A stretch of DNA of 64,000 nucleotides from PALSA-693 sp963702305 (GTDB lineage Bacteria; Actinomycetota; Acidimicrobiia; Acidimicrobiales; Palsa-688), in NCBI GenBank assembly GCA_963702305.1, contig CAVPBX010000014.1, positions 62,001-126,000 of the forward strand, in the 5' to 3' direction. The notes below the pieces were generated by a model. That model saw only the letters and a program-made list of their open reading frames with translations, did not search any database and was not told the origin of the DNA. Made by a program: the position numbers and the translations under genes. Positions 41,317 through 49,025 of this stretch are shown piece after piece; within the stretch, counting starts at the first letter, position 1, and the number at the start of each line of letters is the position of its first letter.

Positions 41317-42524
41317 CCGACGCCCCGCTGCGCGGAATCCGGGTCCTCGACGTCGGCACCAGATTGGCTGCCCCCTTCTGCGCCGGACTCCTCGGGGAGA
41401 TGGGAGCCGAGGTCATCAAGGTGGAGCAACCCGGGACGGGGGACATGATGCGATCGTTGGGGCCCTTTGTGCCCGACGAGACCGAGGGCTCGCCCGGTTA
41501 CTCGCTCTTCTGGGCGGTCGAAGGGCGAGGCCGACGTAGCGTCACATTGGATCTACGACAGGAGGAGGGGCAGGCGATCTTCCGCCGGCTGGCTTCGGCG
41601 TCGGACGTCGTATGCGAGAACTTCCGGCCCGGCACGCTCGAGCGGTGGAACATCGGCCCGGAGCATCTGGATCCGAAGGTGATCGTCGTGCGGATCAGCG
41701 TCTTCGGTCAGGACGGCCCGTACCGGGAGCGCGGCGGTCTGGATCGCCTCGGAATCGCGTACGGCGGTTTACTCAACCTCACCGGTTACCCGGATCGGGC
41801 ACCCGTGCGGCCCGGGCTCAGCGTGGCGGACTATTTCACCGGGGTCTTCGCCGCCCACGCCGCCATGGCGGCCCTCTACGAGCGGGACGTCCGCGGCACT
41901 GGTCGGGGCCAGGTGGTGGACGCGGCCCTGTACGGGGCGATCCTCCGGATCAACGAGTGGACGATCGCGGCGTACGACCAGCTGGGAATGATCCGCGAGC
42001 GCAATGGCAACCGCATGGAAAACTCGGCTCCGATCGACAACTTCCTGGCCGGCGACGGCAACTACATCTGCATCGTGGCCGGGGCGGACGCCAACTTCCA
42101 CCGCCTGTGCGAGGTGATGGGTCGCCCCGACCTGGCGGCCCATCCCGACTACAACACCGCATCGGCGCGGGCCGCCAACGGTGACGCGATCAACGCGGAG
42201 GTCGCCAGATGGGTACACGGGCTGACCGCCAAAGAGGTCGAGGATCGCTGTATTCGCGGTGGCGTGCCGGTCGCCCCGATCCTCGACGTGGCCGGCATCT
42301 TCGCCGATCCGCAGGTCATCGCTCGCGGCGATCTGGCGGTGGTGGACGACCCCGTCGTCGGTCCCATCCGCCAGCAGGCGCCGTTTCCGCGGCTGGGGGG
42401 CGCCCCGCGGCCGACTCCCGCAGGAGCGCCCCGGCTGGGTGAGCACACCCGCGCCGTCCTATCGGAGCTGTGCGACCTCGACGAAAGCGATCTGGACCGC
42501 CTGACCGAGGCCGGAACCATCTGA
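41313..42524 (+). CDS. CaiB/BaiF (class III) CoA-transferase
   Basis: A 403-residue enzyme: GIRVLDVGTRLAAPFCAGLLGEMGAEVIKVEQP (core LLGEMGAEVIKVE), SVTLDLRQEEG, CENFRPGTLERW, ISVFGQDGPYRERGG, the catalytic Asp region SVADYFTGVFAAHAA and C-terminal RLGEHTRAVLSEL, all typical. It transfers CoA from a CoA thioester to a free acid without ATP. It ends the operon with the acyl-CoA synthetase and dehydrogenase. A distant paralogue is at 47621. Donor and acceptor are unknown. Confidence 0.92.
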   Translation: MTDAPLRGIRVLDVGTRLAAPFCAGLLGEMGAEVIKVEQPGTGDMMRSLGPFVPDETEGSPGYSLFWAVEGRGRRSVTLDLRQEEGQAIFRRLASASDVVCENFRPGTLERWNIGPEHLDPKVIVVRISVFGQDGPYRERGGLDRLGIAYGGLLNLTGYPDRAPVRPGLSVADYFTGVFAAHAAMAALYERDVRGTGRGQVVDAALYGAILRINEWTIAAYDQLGMIRERNGNRMENSAPIDNFLAGDGNYICIVAGADANFHRLCEVMGRPDLAAHPDYNTASARAANGDAINAEVARWVHGLTAKEVEDRCIRGGVPVAPILDVAGIFADPQVIARGDLAVVDDPVVGPIRQQAPFPRLGGAPRPTPAGAPRLGEHTRAVLSELCDLDESDLDRLTEAGTI

Positions 42525-42554
42525 AGTTCCGCGTCCTGGACAGCCTAATCACTG

Positions 42555-42590
42555 CATTGATAGCATTGATAGCTGCGATAGGGGTCGCAG
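42555..42590. promoter_or_regulatory. Short direct repeats and a palindrome upstream of the ParB-like regulator
   Basis: Two exact copies of ATTGATAGC sit head to tail at 42555-42572, followed by a related TGCGATAGG. The last overlaps the perfect palindrome CTGCGA-TAGGGG-TCGCAG (42573-42590). They lie 62 to 97 bases before the regulator gene in a 127-bp gap after the CoA-transferase. They look like binding sites, perhaps for the regulator itself, or the palindrome may be a weak terminator. Confidence 0.5.
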
Positions 42591-42651
42591 CACCGCACCA
42601 GGGGAGGGTCATGCTGAGCGCAACGATGGCGAGCGGGCCGGGTCACCGGCG

Positions 42652-43608
42652 ATGACTGCGCTCACCGAGGTCGGCCCCAGGGAGTGGGCGGATCCGGGTG
42701 CGTCCGGCTCTGGCGCCGCGGCGACCTGTCGCACGACATCACCATCGACGGTCGAGCTTCCGGTCCAAGATCTGGAGCCGGGGGTCTCTCCCCGCTCCCG
42801 ACCACTCTGCGGTACGCACGTCAGCCTTCTGGTCGAACTCCGCGGCAACTGGCCGCCGATCGTGGTGCGACGGGGCGACCATCTGATCATCGACGGTCAC
42901 CACCGGGTCGAAGCGGCCCGCCGGCTCAGATTGCACACCATCACCGGCCAGTACTTCGAAGGCTCCGACGACGAGGCCTACCTGGAGTCGGTCCGGCTGA
43001 ATGTCCGGCACGGCCTCGTCCTGTCCATGGCCGAGCGGCGGGCCGCTGCCCGGCTGATCCTGGATCGTCACCCGGACTGGGCTGACCGCAGGGTCGCGTC
43101 GATCTGCGGCCTGTCGCGCGGCACCGTCGGCGAGGTCCGCAGGGTGACCTCCCTCGCGGGCGAGGGTCGTCCAGACGGCGGCTTCGACCGGTTGGACAGA
43201 CGAGTGGGGAGCGACGGACGGAGCCGCCCGGTCAATGCTGGCGCGCTGCGGGCACGCATCGCGGAGTTGGTCGCCCAGGACCCCTCGGCGTCGCTGCGCT
43301 CGGTCGCCCGGATGGCGGGTGCGTCGCCGGAGACGGTGCGGGCCGTCCGCCATGAGCTGCAGTCGACGGGTGCTTCCTACTGCCCGCCCGACCCGGCACC
43401 GGTCGAGGTGCCTCAGGCGTTCGGGTCGACCGATCCGGGACGAGAGTTTTTCGAGTGGTTCACGAAGACCCACATCGGACGCGGTGACGCCGACACGCGT
43501 GCGAGCGGCATCCCCCTCAATCGCGTCTATGAGGTGGCTGACGAGGCCCGCCGGCGGGCGGCACTGTGGCAGGCCTTCGCGGAGCTCGTCGAAGGCCGCG
43601 CCCGCTAG
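42652..43608 (+). CDS. ParB/Srx-domain transcriptional regulator, StrR-like
   Basis: A 318-residue protein. Residues ~35-105 are a ParB-type N-domain (VELPVQDLEPGV, then PPIVVRRGDHLIIDGHHRVEAARRL with core IIDGHHRVEAARR, and GSDDEAYLESVRLNVRHGL). A helix-turn-helix follows (LSMAERRAAARLILDRHPDWADRRVASICGLSRGTVGEVRR; core RRVASICGLSRGTVGEVRR), then a second HTH-like stretch (SLRSVARMAGASPETVRAVRHEL, core SVARMAGASPETVR). This order is that of StrR-type pathway regulators of antibiotic clusters rather than chromosome-partition ParB. It is alone on its strand and convergent with the GntR gene. Confidence 0.85.
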   Translation: MTALTEVGPREWADPGASGSGAAATCRTTSPSTVELPVQDLEPGVSPRSRPLCGTHVSLLVELRGNWPPIVVRRGDHLIIDGHHRVEAARRLRLHTITGQYFEGSDDEAYLESVRLNVRHGLVLSMAERRAAARLILDRHPDWADRRVASICGLSRGTVGEVRRVTSLAGEGRPDGGFDRLDRRVGSDGRSRPVNAGALRARIAELVAQDPSASLRSVARMAGASPETVRAVRHELQSTGASYCPPDPAPVEVPQAFGSTDPGREFFEWFTKTHIGRGDADTRASGIPLNRVYEVADEARRRAALWQAFAELVEGRAR

Positions 43609-43631
43609 GCGCAGAGCGCCTGGTCTGGCGA

Positions 43632-44414
43632 CTACCCGAACTCCGCGAGCGTCACTCGACGGTTGGGGTCGGCACCGAGGGAGTATCGCTGGGCGCTGGT
43701 GACGTGCTCACGGGCAAGGCGCGAGGCCAACTCCGCCTTGCCGTCGGCGATGAGGGTTATCAGCCGGTGGTGGGTCCGCCACGCCGACCGCCGGTCCGAG
43801 GCGTCGGGGTAGCTGTCACTTCTCGCCGCCCGGCGAGCCCAGCCCTCCGCACCCGGCGACCAGATCGATTCGAGGGCACCCACCACGATGATCATGGCTT
43901 CGTTCCCGCATCCACCGACCATGGTCTCGTGGAACTGGCGCGACAGTCGGGTGAACTCCACGGGATCCGGGATGGCATCCTTCGACGCATCGAGGAGTGT
44001 CCGGAGCTCGGGTACGACCGTGCGCATCCGGTCGGGATTGTTAGCGCACATGGCGGCACAGAGCGGTTCCATCTCCTGGAGCGCCACCGCCAACTGGCTG
44101 GCAGTCACCGTCCGGGCCTCCATCACCATGGCGAGCATCCGCGCCGCGAACCGTAGGGCTGGAGCGTGGACCGTCGCCCCGCCCGTGTTCCCACGACGCA
44201 CGGTGACGAGGCCTTCGTTCTCGAGAATGCGCAGGGCCTCGCGGATGGTGACCTTGCCCACCGAGAAGCGGACGCAGAGCTCATCCTGGGTCGGCAGCAG
44301 CTCGCCGTCGTGCAGGTCGCCGCGGAGAATCGACGAACGGAGCTCGGTGGCGATCAGTTCCGCGAGATGTGGTTGGCGGAGCGTCTCGTGGCTCGCCGCC
44401 ACCTGGCTGGTCAT
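43632..44414 (-). CDS. GntR-family regulator, FadR/FCD subfamily
   Basis: A 260-residue protein from ATG 44414. The winged HTH is LAELIATELRSSILRGDLHDGELLPTQDELCVRFSVGKVTIREALRILENEGLV (core FSVGKVTIREALRILENEG), followed by the all-helical FCD ligand domain with a possible metal-binding His set (FHETMVGG, THHRLITLIADG). Such regulators often sense acyl-CoA or organic acids. It lies 152 bp downstream of the binding-protein gene at 44567 on the same strand and near acyl-CoA genes, which it may control (inference). Confidence 0.92.
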   Translation of the reverse strand: MTSQVAASHETLRQPHLAELIATELRSSILRGDLHDGELLPTQDELCVRFSVGKVTIREALRILENEGLVTVRRGNTGGATVHAPALRFAARMLAMVMEARTVTASQLAVALQEMEPLCAAMCANNPDRMRTVVPELRTLLDASKDAIPDPVEFTRLSRQFHETMVGGCGNEAMIIVVGALESIWSPGAEGWARRAARSDSYPDASDRRSAWRTHHRLITLIADGKAELASRLAREHVTSAQRYSLGADPNRRVTLAEFG

Positions 44415-44566
44415 GGGCGGCAGTCCCTCAAAAGGTGCGGTATCCCCGCAGGGTAACACCGGAAAGGCAGAAGAACGGTGGCCAGCCAGGCGGCCCGGCC
44501 CACCCCCATATGCGCCAGGTGGAGGGCGTTAGCCCGGCGGTGATTCGAGCTTGGCGACCCCGAAAG

Positions 44567-45847
44567 TCACAGCTGATTTGAGTTCGGGACGGCCGTGCCA
44601 CAGTTCGGCTTGCCGTCACTCGGTTGCGGGACGAAGGCCTTGCCCTGGAGCTGGACCAGCCAGCCGCAGAGCGTCGCGGGCGGCTTCCCGAAGGAGCTGA
44701 GGCTGAGGTTGGCGGACGCCAGGAGCCCGTCGGCGCTGTAGTTGGTCACGCTGTGCAGGTTGTCGATAAATGCCGTCCGGGTGGGGTTCTTCCCGGCCAG
44801 TTGGAGCCCCTTGATCATGAGGTCAGCCGATGTCCACCCCTCGTACCAGTCGAATCCCGGAACCCCGGTGTAGTGCGCGTACTTCGCCAGGGCGGCCTGA
44901 AATGCCTGGGTGGCCGGGGTGTGCAGTTCGACTGGCACGCCGACAGGACTGAAGTAGGTGCCGTTGGCGTCGCCCAGCGCGGCGCTGTCGTCGAGGAGGG
45001 CCTGACCGTAGCCGGTTGCGGAAATAGCGACCTTGAGGTGGACCCCCGCCTGGTTGGCGGCGGTCAGGATGGAAAAGTTGGTGTTGTCGTCCATGGGCAT
45101 GTAGGCGCCGTCGACGCCGGCGCCCCGCATTCCTAGGGCGATCGGCCCGGTGGCGATCGAGCCGAAGGGGATGCTCGTGTCCAGGTAGCCCTTCTTGAGG
45201 CCGATCGACTGGGCCGCCACTACGAACCCCTTGGCGGAAGCGGTCGAGGAGGGCGAGATGCTGTAGCCGAACGAGGCCACCTTGGTGACTCCGTGGGCTT
45301 TCATGAACGCCGCCACGAGGGTATTGGCGGAATAGTGCGGATCGACGGGCCCCGAGGTGGAGAACATGTTCGTGTACGGCTGGAGGCCCCATTCGGGTCC
45401 GTCATAACCGCCGCCGGTTACGGGCACCCCGGCGGTGTTCAGCGCCTTGGCGCCCCCGAAGAGGACTGGGGTCTGGCCGATGACGCCGAAGACGCCCCTC
45501 GAGATCAGCTGCTGGGCGGCCGTGGCGTCCTGGGGCGGGCTCGTCTGGTCATCCTCCACGACGAGGCTGATCTGGCGGCCGTCCACCCCGCCCTGGGCGT
45601 TCTGGAGATCGATGCGAGCCCGAGCCGAGGCCACAATTCCGGTGTATTGCGCGGACGCGGCCCCGCTGAGCGAGGTGATCAAGCCCAAGGTGATCGTCGA
45701 CGGGGTTACTCCCGGCGCACTGGAAGTGAGACCTGTCCCCCCGCTACCTGACGCACTGCTCGGGCTCTTGGTCGAGCTGCCGCACGCCGCGACGGTCAAC
45801 CCGGCAAGCGCCACTAACGCGGCCTTCTGGCCCAAACGTGCTCTCAT
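44567..45847 (-). CDS. LivJ-type ABC substrate-binding lipoprotein (Peripla_BP_6), orphan copy 2
   Basis: A 426-residue lipoprotein from ATG 45847 (GGGGGGAG upstream). Its lipobox is LTVAACGSS; a Ser/Gly linker precedes the binding fold (ITLGLITSLSGAASAQY, DLQNAQGGVDGRQISL, EDDQTSPPQDA, WYEGWTSADLMIKGLQLAGKNPTR in part). Like its paralogues it has a C-terminal Cys pair (TLCGWLVQL and PNCGTAV). No transporter subunit genes are linked. Upstream on this strand is a -10-like TAAAAT. The ligand is unknown. Confidence 0.9.
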   Translation of the reverse strand: MRARLGQKAALVALAGLTVAACGSSTKSPSSASGSGGTGLTSSAPGVTPSTITLGLITSLSGAASAQYTGIVASARARIDLQNAQGGVDGRQISLVVEDDQTSPPQDATAAQQLISRGVFGVIGQTPVLFGGAKALNTAGVPVTGGGYDGPEWGLQPYTNMFSTSGPVDPHYSANTLVAAFMKAHGVTKVASFGYSISPSSTASAKGFVVAAQSIGLKKGYLDTSIPFGSIATGPIALGMRGAGVDGAYMPMDDNTNFSILTAANQAGVHLKVAISATGYGQALLDDSAALGDANGTYFSPVGVPVELHTPATQAFQAALAKYAHYTGVPGFDWYEGWTSADLMIKGLQLAGKNPTRTAFIDNLHSVTNYSADGLLASANLSLSSFGKPPATLCGWLVQLQGKAFVPQPSDGKPNCGTAVPNSNQL

Positions 45848-45966
45848 GATCGTTTCTCCCCCCGGTGAATAGCATCCTATTTTAGGCTGCCGATCGCAGT
45901 TGGGCAAGGGCCAACAATTGAAAAGGCTGTCCTCTCAGTGCGCCCCTCGACAACGCTCCGGGAGAA

Positions 45967-45980
45967 GGTGCCCCGGCACC
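45967..45980 (-). terminator. Hairpin GGTGCC-CC-GGCACC after the thiolase gene
   Basis: A perfect 6-bp palindromic stem lies 11 to 24 bases past the thiolase stop on the minus strand, in a 143-bp gap. It could stop transcription of the CoA-transferase/DUF35/thiolase genes. No T-run follows, so this is weak. Confidence 0.3.
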
Positions 45981-45990
45981 TGATCCGGGC

Positions 45991-47145
45991 TCAGTCCTCG
46001 GTCTTGACGAGCATGCATCCGGCCTGGGGGCCATGGGCATTGGCGACCACCGCGACCCGGGCCCCGCTCACCTGACGAGGCCCGCACTCCCCGCGGAGCT
46101 GCAGCACGGCCTCGGTCAGAAAGCCCAGGCCATGGAGCCGGCCCTCGGCCAGTTGACCGCCGTTGGTGTTCAACGGTAAGCGCCCGCCCGGCCCGATCGA
46201 CTTGCCGCTGTCCACCCAGGACCCGAACTCGCCGATGCCGCAGAACCCGAGCGCCTCGACCCAGGACATGGCGATGTGGGTGAACCCGTCGTACAGCTCA
46301 GCCACGTCCACGTCTTCGGGGGTGAGCGAAGTCCGCGACCACAGCCGCTTGGCCGTGGGAAGGCAGCCGCTGAACATGATGTCCTGGGCGAACACCCAGT
46401 CGGGATCAGCTCCGGTCCCGTAGGCGATGGCGTCCACGAACACCGGCTTCTTGGCCAGGTCGGCGGCTCGTTCGCGAGTGGTCAGCACGGCCGCGACCGA
46501 GCCGCTGACGGGGTAGTCGCAATCGAGCAGGAGCAGGGGCTCGGCCACCGGCCGAGACGACAGGTAATCCTCCATGGAGATCTCGTCGCGGAGCACGGCC
46601 CGGTCATTGTCCTTGGCCCACTTCCGGGCGTTGACGGCGATGTGGCCGAAGTCCTCCTGGGTCGTGCCGAACTCCTCCATCCGGCGGCGCATCTTCATGG
46701 CGATCGACATCATGATCCCGCCGCCGTAGCCGTACGGCGACAAGAACGCCGCCTGACCCACCGCCTGGGTCGGCCCCTCCCGCAGGGCACCCGTGTGGCC
46801 CGCGTCGCGGGTGATCGTCCGGTACACCAGCGCCGTCTCGGCCGCGCCGGACGCGATTGCCATCACTGCGTCCAGGGCCCCTGCCAGTCCCGAGGGCCCC
46901 GAGCCCATGATGTCGTTGAACATCGCCAGGTCCGGCACCCCGAGCAGGCGCTGAGCCCCGACCGCCAACGGCGAGTCCATGCCGAAGGAGTACTCCACGA
47001 TGGCGTCCAGATCTGCAGGCCGGAGACCGGCGTCCGCCAGGGCCGCGAGGGCCGCGGTGCGCGTCATGGCGTTGATGCTGGGGCCGCCGTGGCGGACCGG
47101 GGGTGAGTAGCCGACCCCGACAACCGCCACATCCCGGCTCAGCAT
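45991..47145 (-). CDS. Thiolase-like lipid-transfer protein (SCP-x/Ltp type)
   Basis: A 384-residue protein: RDVAVVGVGYSPPVRHGG, TRTAALAALADAGLRPADLD, VEYSFGMDSPL, AELYDGFTHIAMSWVEALGFC and LPLNTNGGQLAEGRLHGLGFL (core NTNGGQLAEGRLHGLG). This is the acetyl-CoA acetyltransferase-like group without the biosynthetic Cys signature at the usual place, similar to Ltp2-type retro-aldolases of steroid side-chain breakdown. The ATG overlaps the end of the DUF35 gene by seven bases, the same partner order as known Ltp2-ChsH2 pairs. The exact reaction (thiolysis or aldol cleavage) is open. Confidence 0.88.
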   Translation of the reverse strand: MLSRDVAVVGVGYSPPVRHGGPSINAMTRTAALAALADAGLRPADLDAIVEYSFGMDSPLAVGAQRLLGVPDLAMFNDIMGSGPSGLAGALDAVMAIASGAAETALVYRTITRDAGHTGALREGPTQAVGQAAFLSPYGYGGGIMMSIAMKMRRRMEEFGTTQEDFGHIAVNARKWAKDNDRAVLRDEISMEDYLSSRPVAEPLLLLDCDYPVSGSVAAVLTTRERAADLAKKPVFVDAIAYGTGADPDWVFAQDIMFSGCLPTAKRLWSRTSLTPEDVDVAELYDGFTHIAMSWVEALGFCGIGEFGSWVDSGKSIGPGGRLPLNTNGGQLAEGRLHGLGFLTEAVLQLRGECGPRQVSGARVAVVANAHGPQAGCMLVKTED

Positions 47146-47540
47146 GGCTGGAACACCGGGATGACTGCGCCGTCGCGCGGCTCGAAGGTGACCTCGACCG
47201 CCATCCCGACGCGAACCTCCTTCGGATCGACACCCACGATGTTGGTGAGGACCCGAAGATCCGGTTCCTCCTCGAGTTCCACGAGGGCCACGACGTACGG
47301 AAGGTCGTCGGCGAACGCTGGATCGAAGGCCTGGCGGGCGACGGTGAAGCTGTACACCGTCCCTCGTCCGCTGACGTCGGTCCCCACTAACGCCTCGCTC
47401 TGGCACTTGGGGCAGGCCACCGCCGGCGGATACCGCCACGCCTGGCAGTTCTGGCAGCGCTGCACCGCCAGCCGGCCCTCCTGGGCCGCGCTCCAGTAGA
47501 ACGCACTCGTCTCATCGGGAACCGGAACAGGTTTGGGCAC
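47139..47540 (-). CDS. DUF35/OB-fold protein with rubredoxin-like zinc ribbon, partner of the thiolase
   Basis: A 133-residue protein. The N-terminal part holds a zinc ribbon, Cys-x2-Cys-x11-Cys-x2-Cys (QRCQNCQAW then AVACPKCQSE), followed by an OB-fold (GTVYSFTVARQAFDPAFADDLPYVVALVELEE; core VARQAFDPAF and PYVVALVELEE) and GVDPKEVRVGMAVEVTFEP. In archaea and actinobacteria this protein binds thiolase-like enzymes and channels acyl-CoA. It directly precedes the thiolase gene on the minus strand with overlapping ends, so a complex is likely. Confidence 0.92.
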   Translation of the reverse strand: MPKPVPVPDETSAFYWSAAQEGRLAVQRCQNCQAWRYPPAVACPKCQSEALVGTDVSGRGTVYSFTVARQAFDPAFADDLPYVVALVELEEEPDLRVLTNIVGVDPKEVRVGMAVEVTFEPRDGAVIPVFQPC

Positions 47541-47620
47541 GGGGCCACACTACGGGCGAACGGGTGTCCAACTTCGGAGTCGACTAGTTGAGAGCGGGGG
47601 TGCCGCGCCGGTTGGGCCGG

Positions 47621-48820
47621 TCAGGCGATGACGCCCGCGGTTCGTAATCTGGCGATCTCGTCCGTCGGGTAGCCGATCTCACCAAGTACCTCGTCGGTGT
47701 GCTCGCCAAAGTCGGGAGCCCGCGGCGGGTCACCGGCCTCTTCATCGAAGAGAACCGGCGGCACCGGAAGGGACACCGGGCCGTCGGGATACGAGACCGA
47801 CCGGATGAAACCGTTGGCCACGGTCTGCGGATCGTCGTGCAGTTCGAGCGCGGACTGTATCGGTGACCACACCCCCTTGGTGGTGACGAGGGCCTCCTTC
47901 CACTCGGCGTAGGTCCGCGTCGCGAAAATGTCGTCGAAGATGGCCACCGCCTCGCTGGTGTGCTGCGACCGGGCGGCGCTGTCGGCGAAGCGCGGGTCGG
48001 TCGCCAGGTCAGTGCGCCCGAGGTGCTCGCACAGATCTCGCCATTCGGTATCGAAGTCACCCAGCATTGACAGGATGAGAAAGCGCCCGTCCTTGGTGCG
48101 GTAGGTGTTGGTGTTCGCGGGCCGCTCCTCGCGCTTCCCACCCGCCCCCGGCATAGTCCCTTCCAACTTGCTGGAGATCACGGCGGGCCCGTTGAACCAC
48201 ACGGCCGTGCCCATCAGAGACCCGTCGACAATGGGCGCCACCCCGGTCCGTTCCCGCTTGAGCAAGGCCGCGCAGATGCCGCCGGCGAGGGTCATGCCCG
48301 ACATGCCGTCGCCGTGGCCGATCATGCCCGATGGCCAATCAATGCCCGTCACCTTCATGGTGGAGTCGGCCAGCGACCCCCGGCACCACCAGGTGGCGCC
48401 GTCGTAGCCGCCGCGTTCGGCCTCGGGGCCCCGCGGGCCCTGCCCGGTCCCGCGGACGTAGACAATCCGCGGGTTGCGACCCCGGATGTCGTCGACGTCG
48501 ATCCTCAGCTTCCGCCGCGTCTCGGGCAGGTAGCTGGTGAGGAACACGTCCGCGGTGTCCACCAGCCGGTAGAGGATGTCCCGGCCCTCGTCGGTGGTCA
48601 GATCCAAGGTGATGGACCGCTTGCCGCGGCTGTAGTGCTTGAAATACCAACTGGCCCGTCCGGGCTCGAGCGTGCCGCCGAGCAGTCGCATGGGATCGGG
48701 GGCTTTCGGGCTCTCGACCTTGATCACGTCCGCGCCCCAGTGGGCGAGGACACCGCCCGCCGAGGGCACGAAGGCCCACATCGTGAGGTCGACCACGCGG
48801 ATCCCCCGCATCACGTCCAT
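47621..48820 (-). CDS. CaiB/BaiF (class III) CoA-transferase
   Basis: A 399-residue enzyme: GIRVVDLTMWAFVPSAGGVLAHWGADVIKVESP (core LAHWGADVIKVES), KRSITLDLTTDEGRDI, TSYLPETRRKLRID, GTGQGPRGPEAERGGYDG and HGDGMSGMTLAGGICAALL. The catalytic Asp is in GHGDGMSGM. The ending DFGEHTDEVLGEIGY is typical. It is 80 bp upstream of the DUF35/thiolase pair on the same strand. It is not a close copy of the enzyme at 41313. Acyl substrates are unknown. Confidence 0.92.
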   Translation of the reverse strand: MDVMRGIRVVDLTMWAFVPSAGGVLAHWGADVIKVESPKAPDPMRLLGGTLEPGRASWYFKHYSRGKRSITLDLTTDEGRDILYRLVDTADVFLTSYLPETRRKLRIDVDDIRGRNPRIVYVRGTGQGPRGPEAERGGYDGATWWCRGSLADSTMKVTGIDWPSGMIGHGDGMSGMTLAGGICAALLKRERTGVAPIVDGSLMGTAVWFNGPAVISSKLEGTMPGAGGKREERPANTNTYRTKDGRFLILSMLGDFDTEWRDLCEHLGRTDLATDPRFADSAARSQHTSEAVAIFDDIFATRTYAEWKEALVTTKGVWSPIQSALELHDDPQTVANGFIRSVSYPDGPVSLPVPPVLFDEEAGDPPRAPDFGEHTDEVLGEIGYPTDEIARLRTAGVIA

Positions 48821-49025
48821 CGGTCCCTCCCTTTTTTGTCCGAGGCTGACGTCATGCGATAGTACGAGTGGGGTTGGCGGCCAGGCCTGGGGACTGTCCA
48901 GTGGAGGGCGGGCGAACGCCCCGCCGAACGAGGCCTTATTCGGTGCGCTCCGTCGAGGCGCTGGCTAACATGCTTGGACAGAGACGTTTCACTAGCTGTG
49001 CCGGTCGCCTTCAAGGGGGGTTTTG

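Noticed and set aside
42652..43608. Chromosome-partition ParB
   Set aside because: No ParA neighbour, no parS-like site seen, and the domain order fits StrR-type regulators.
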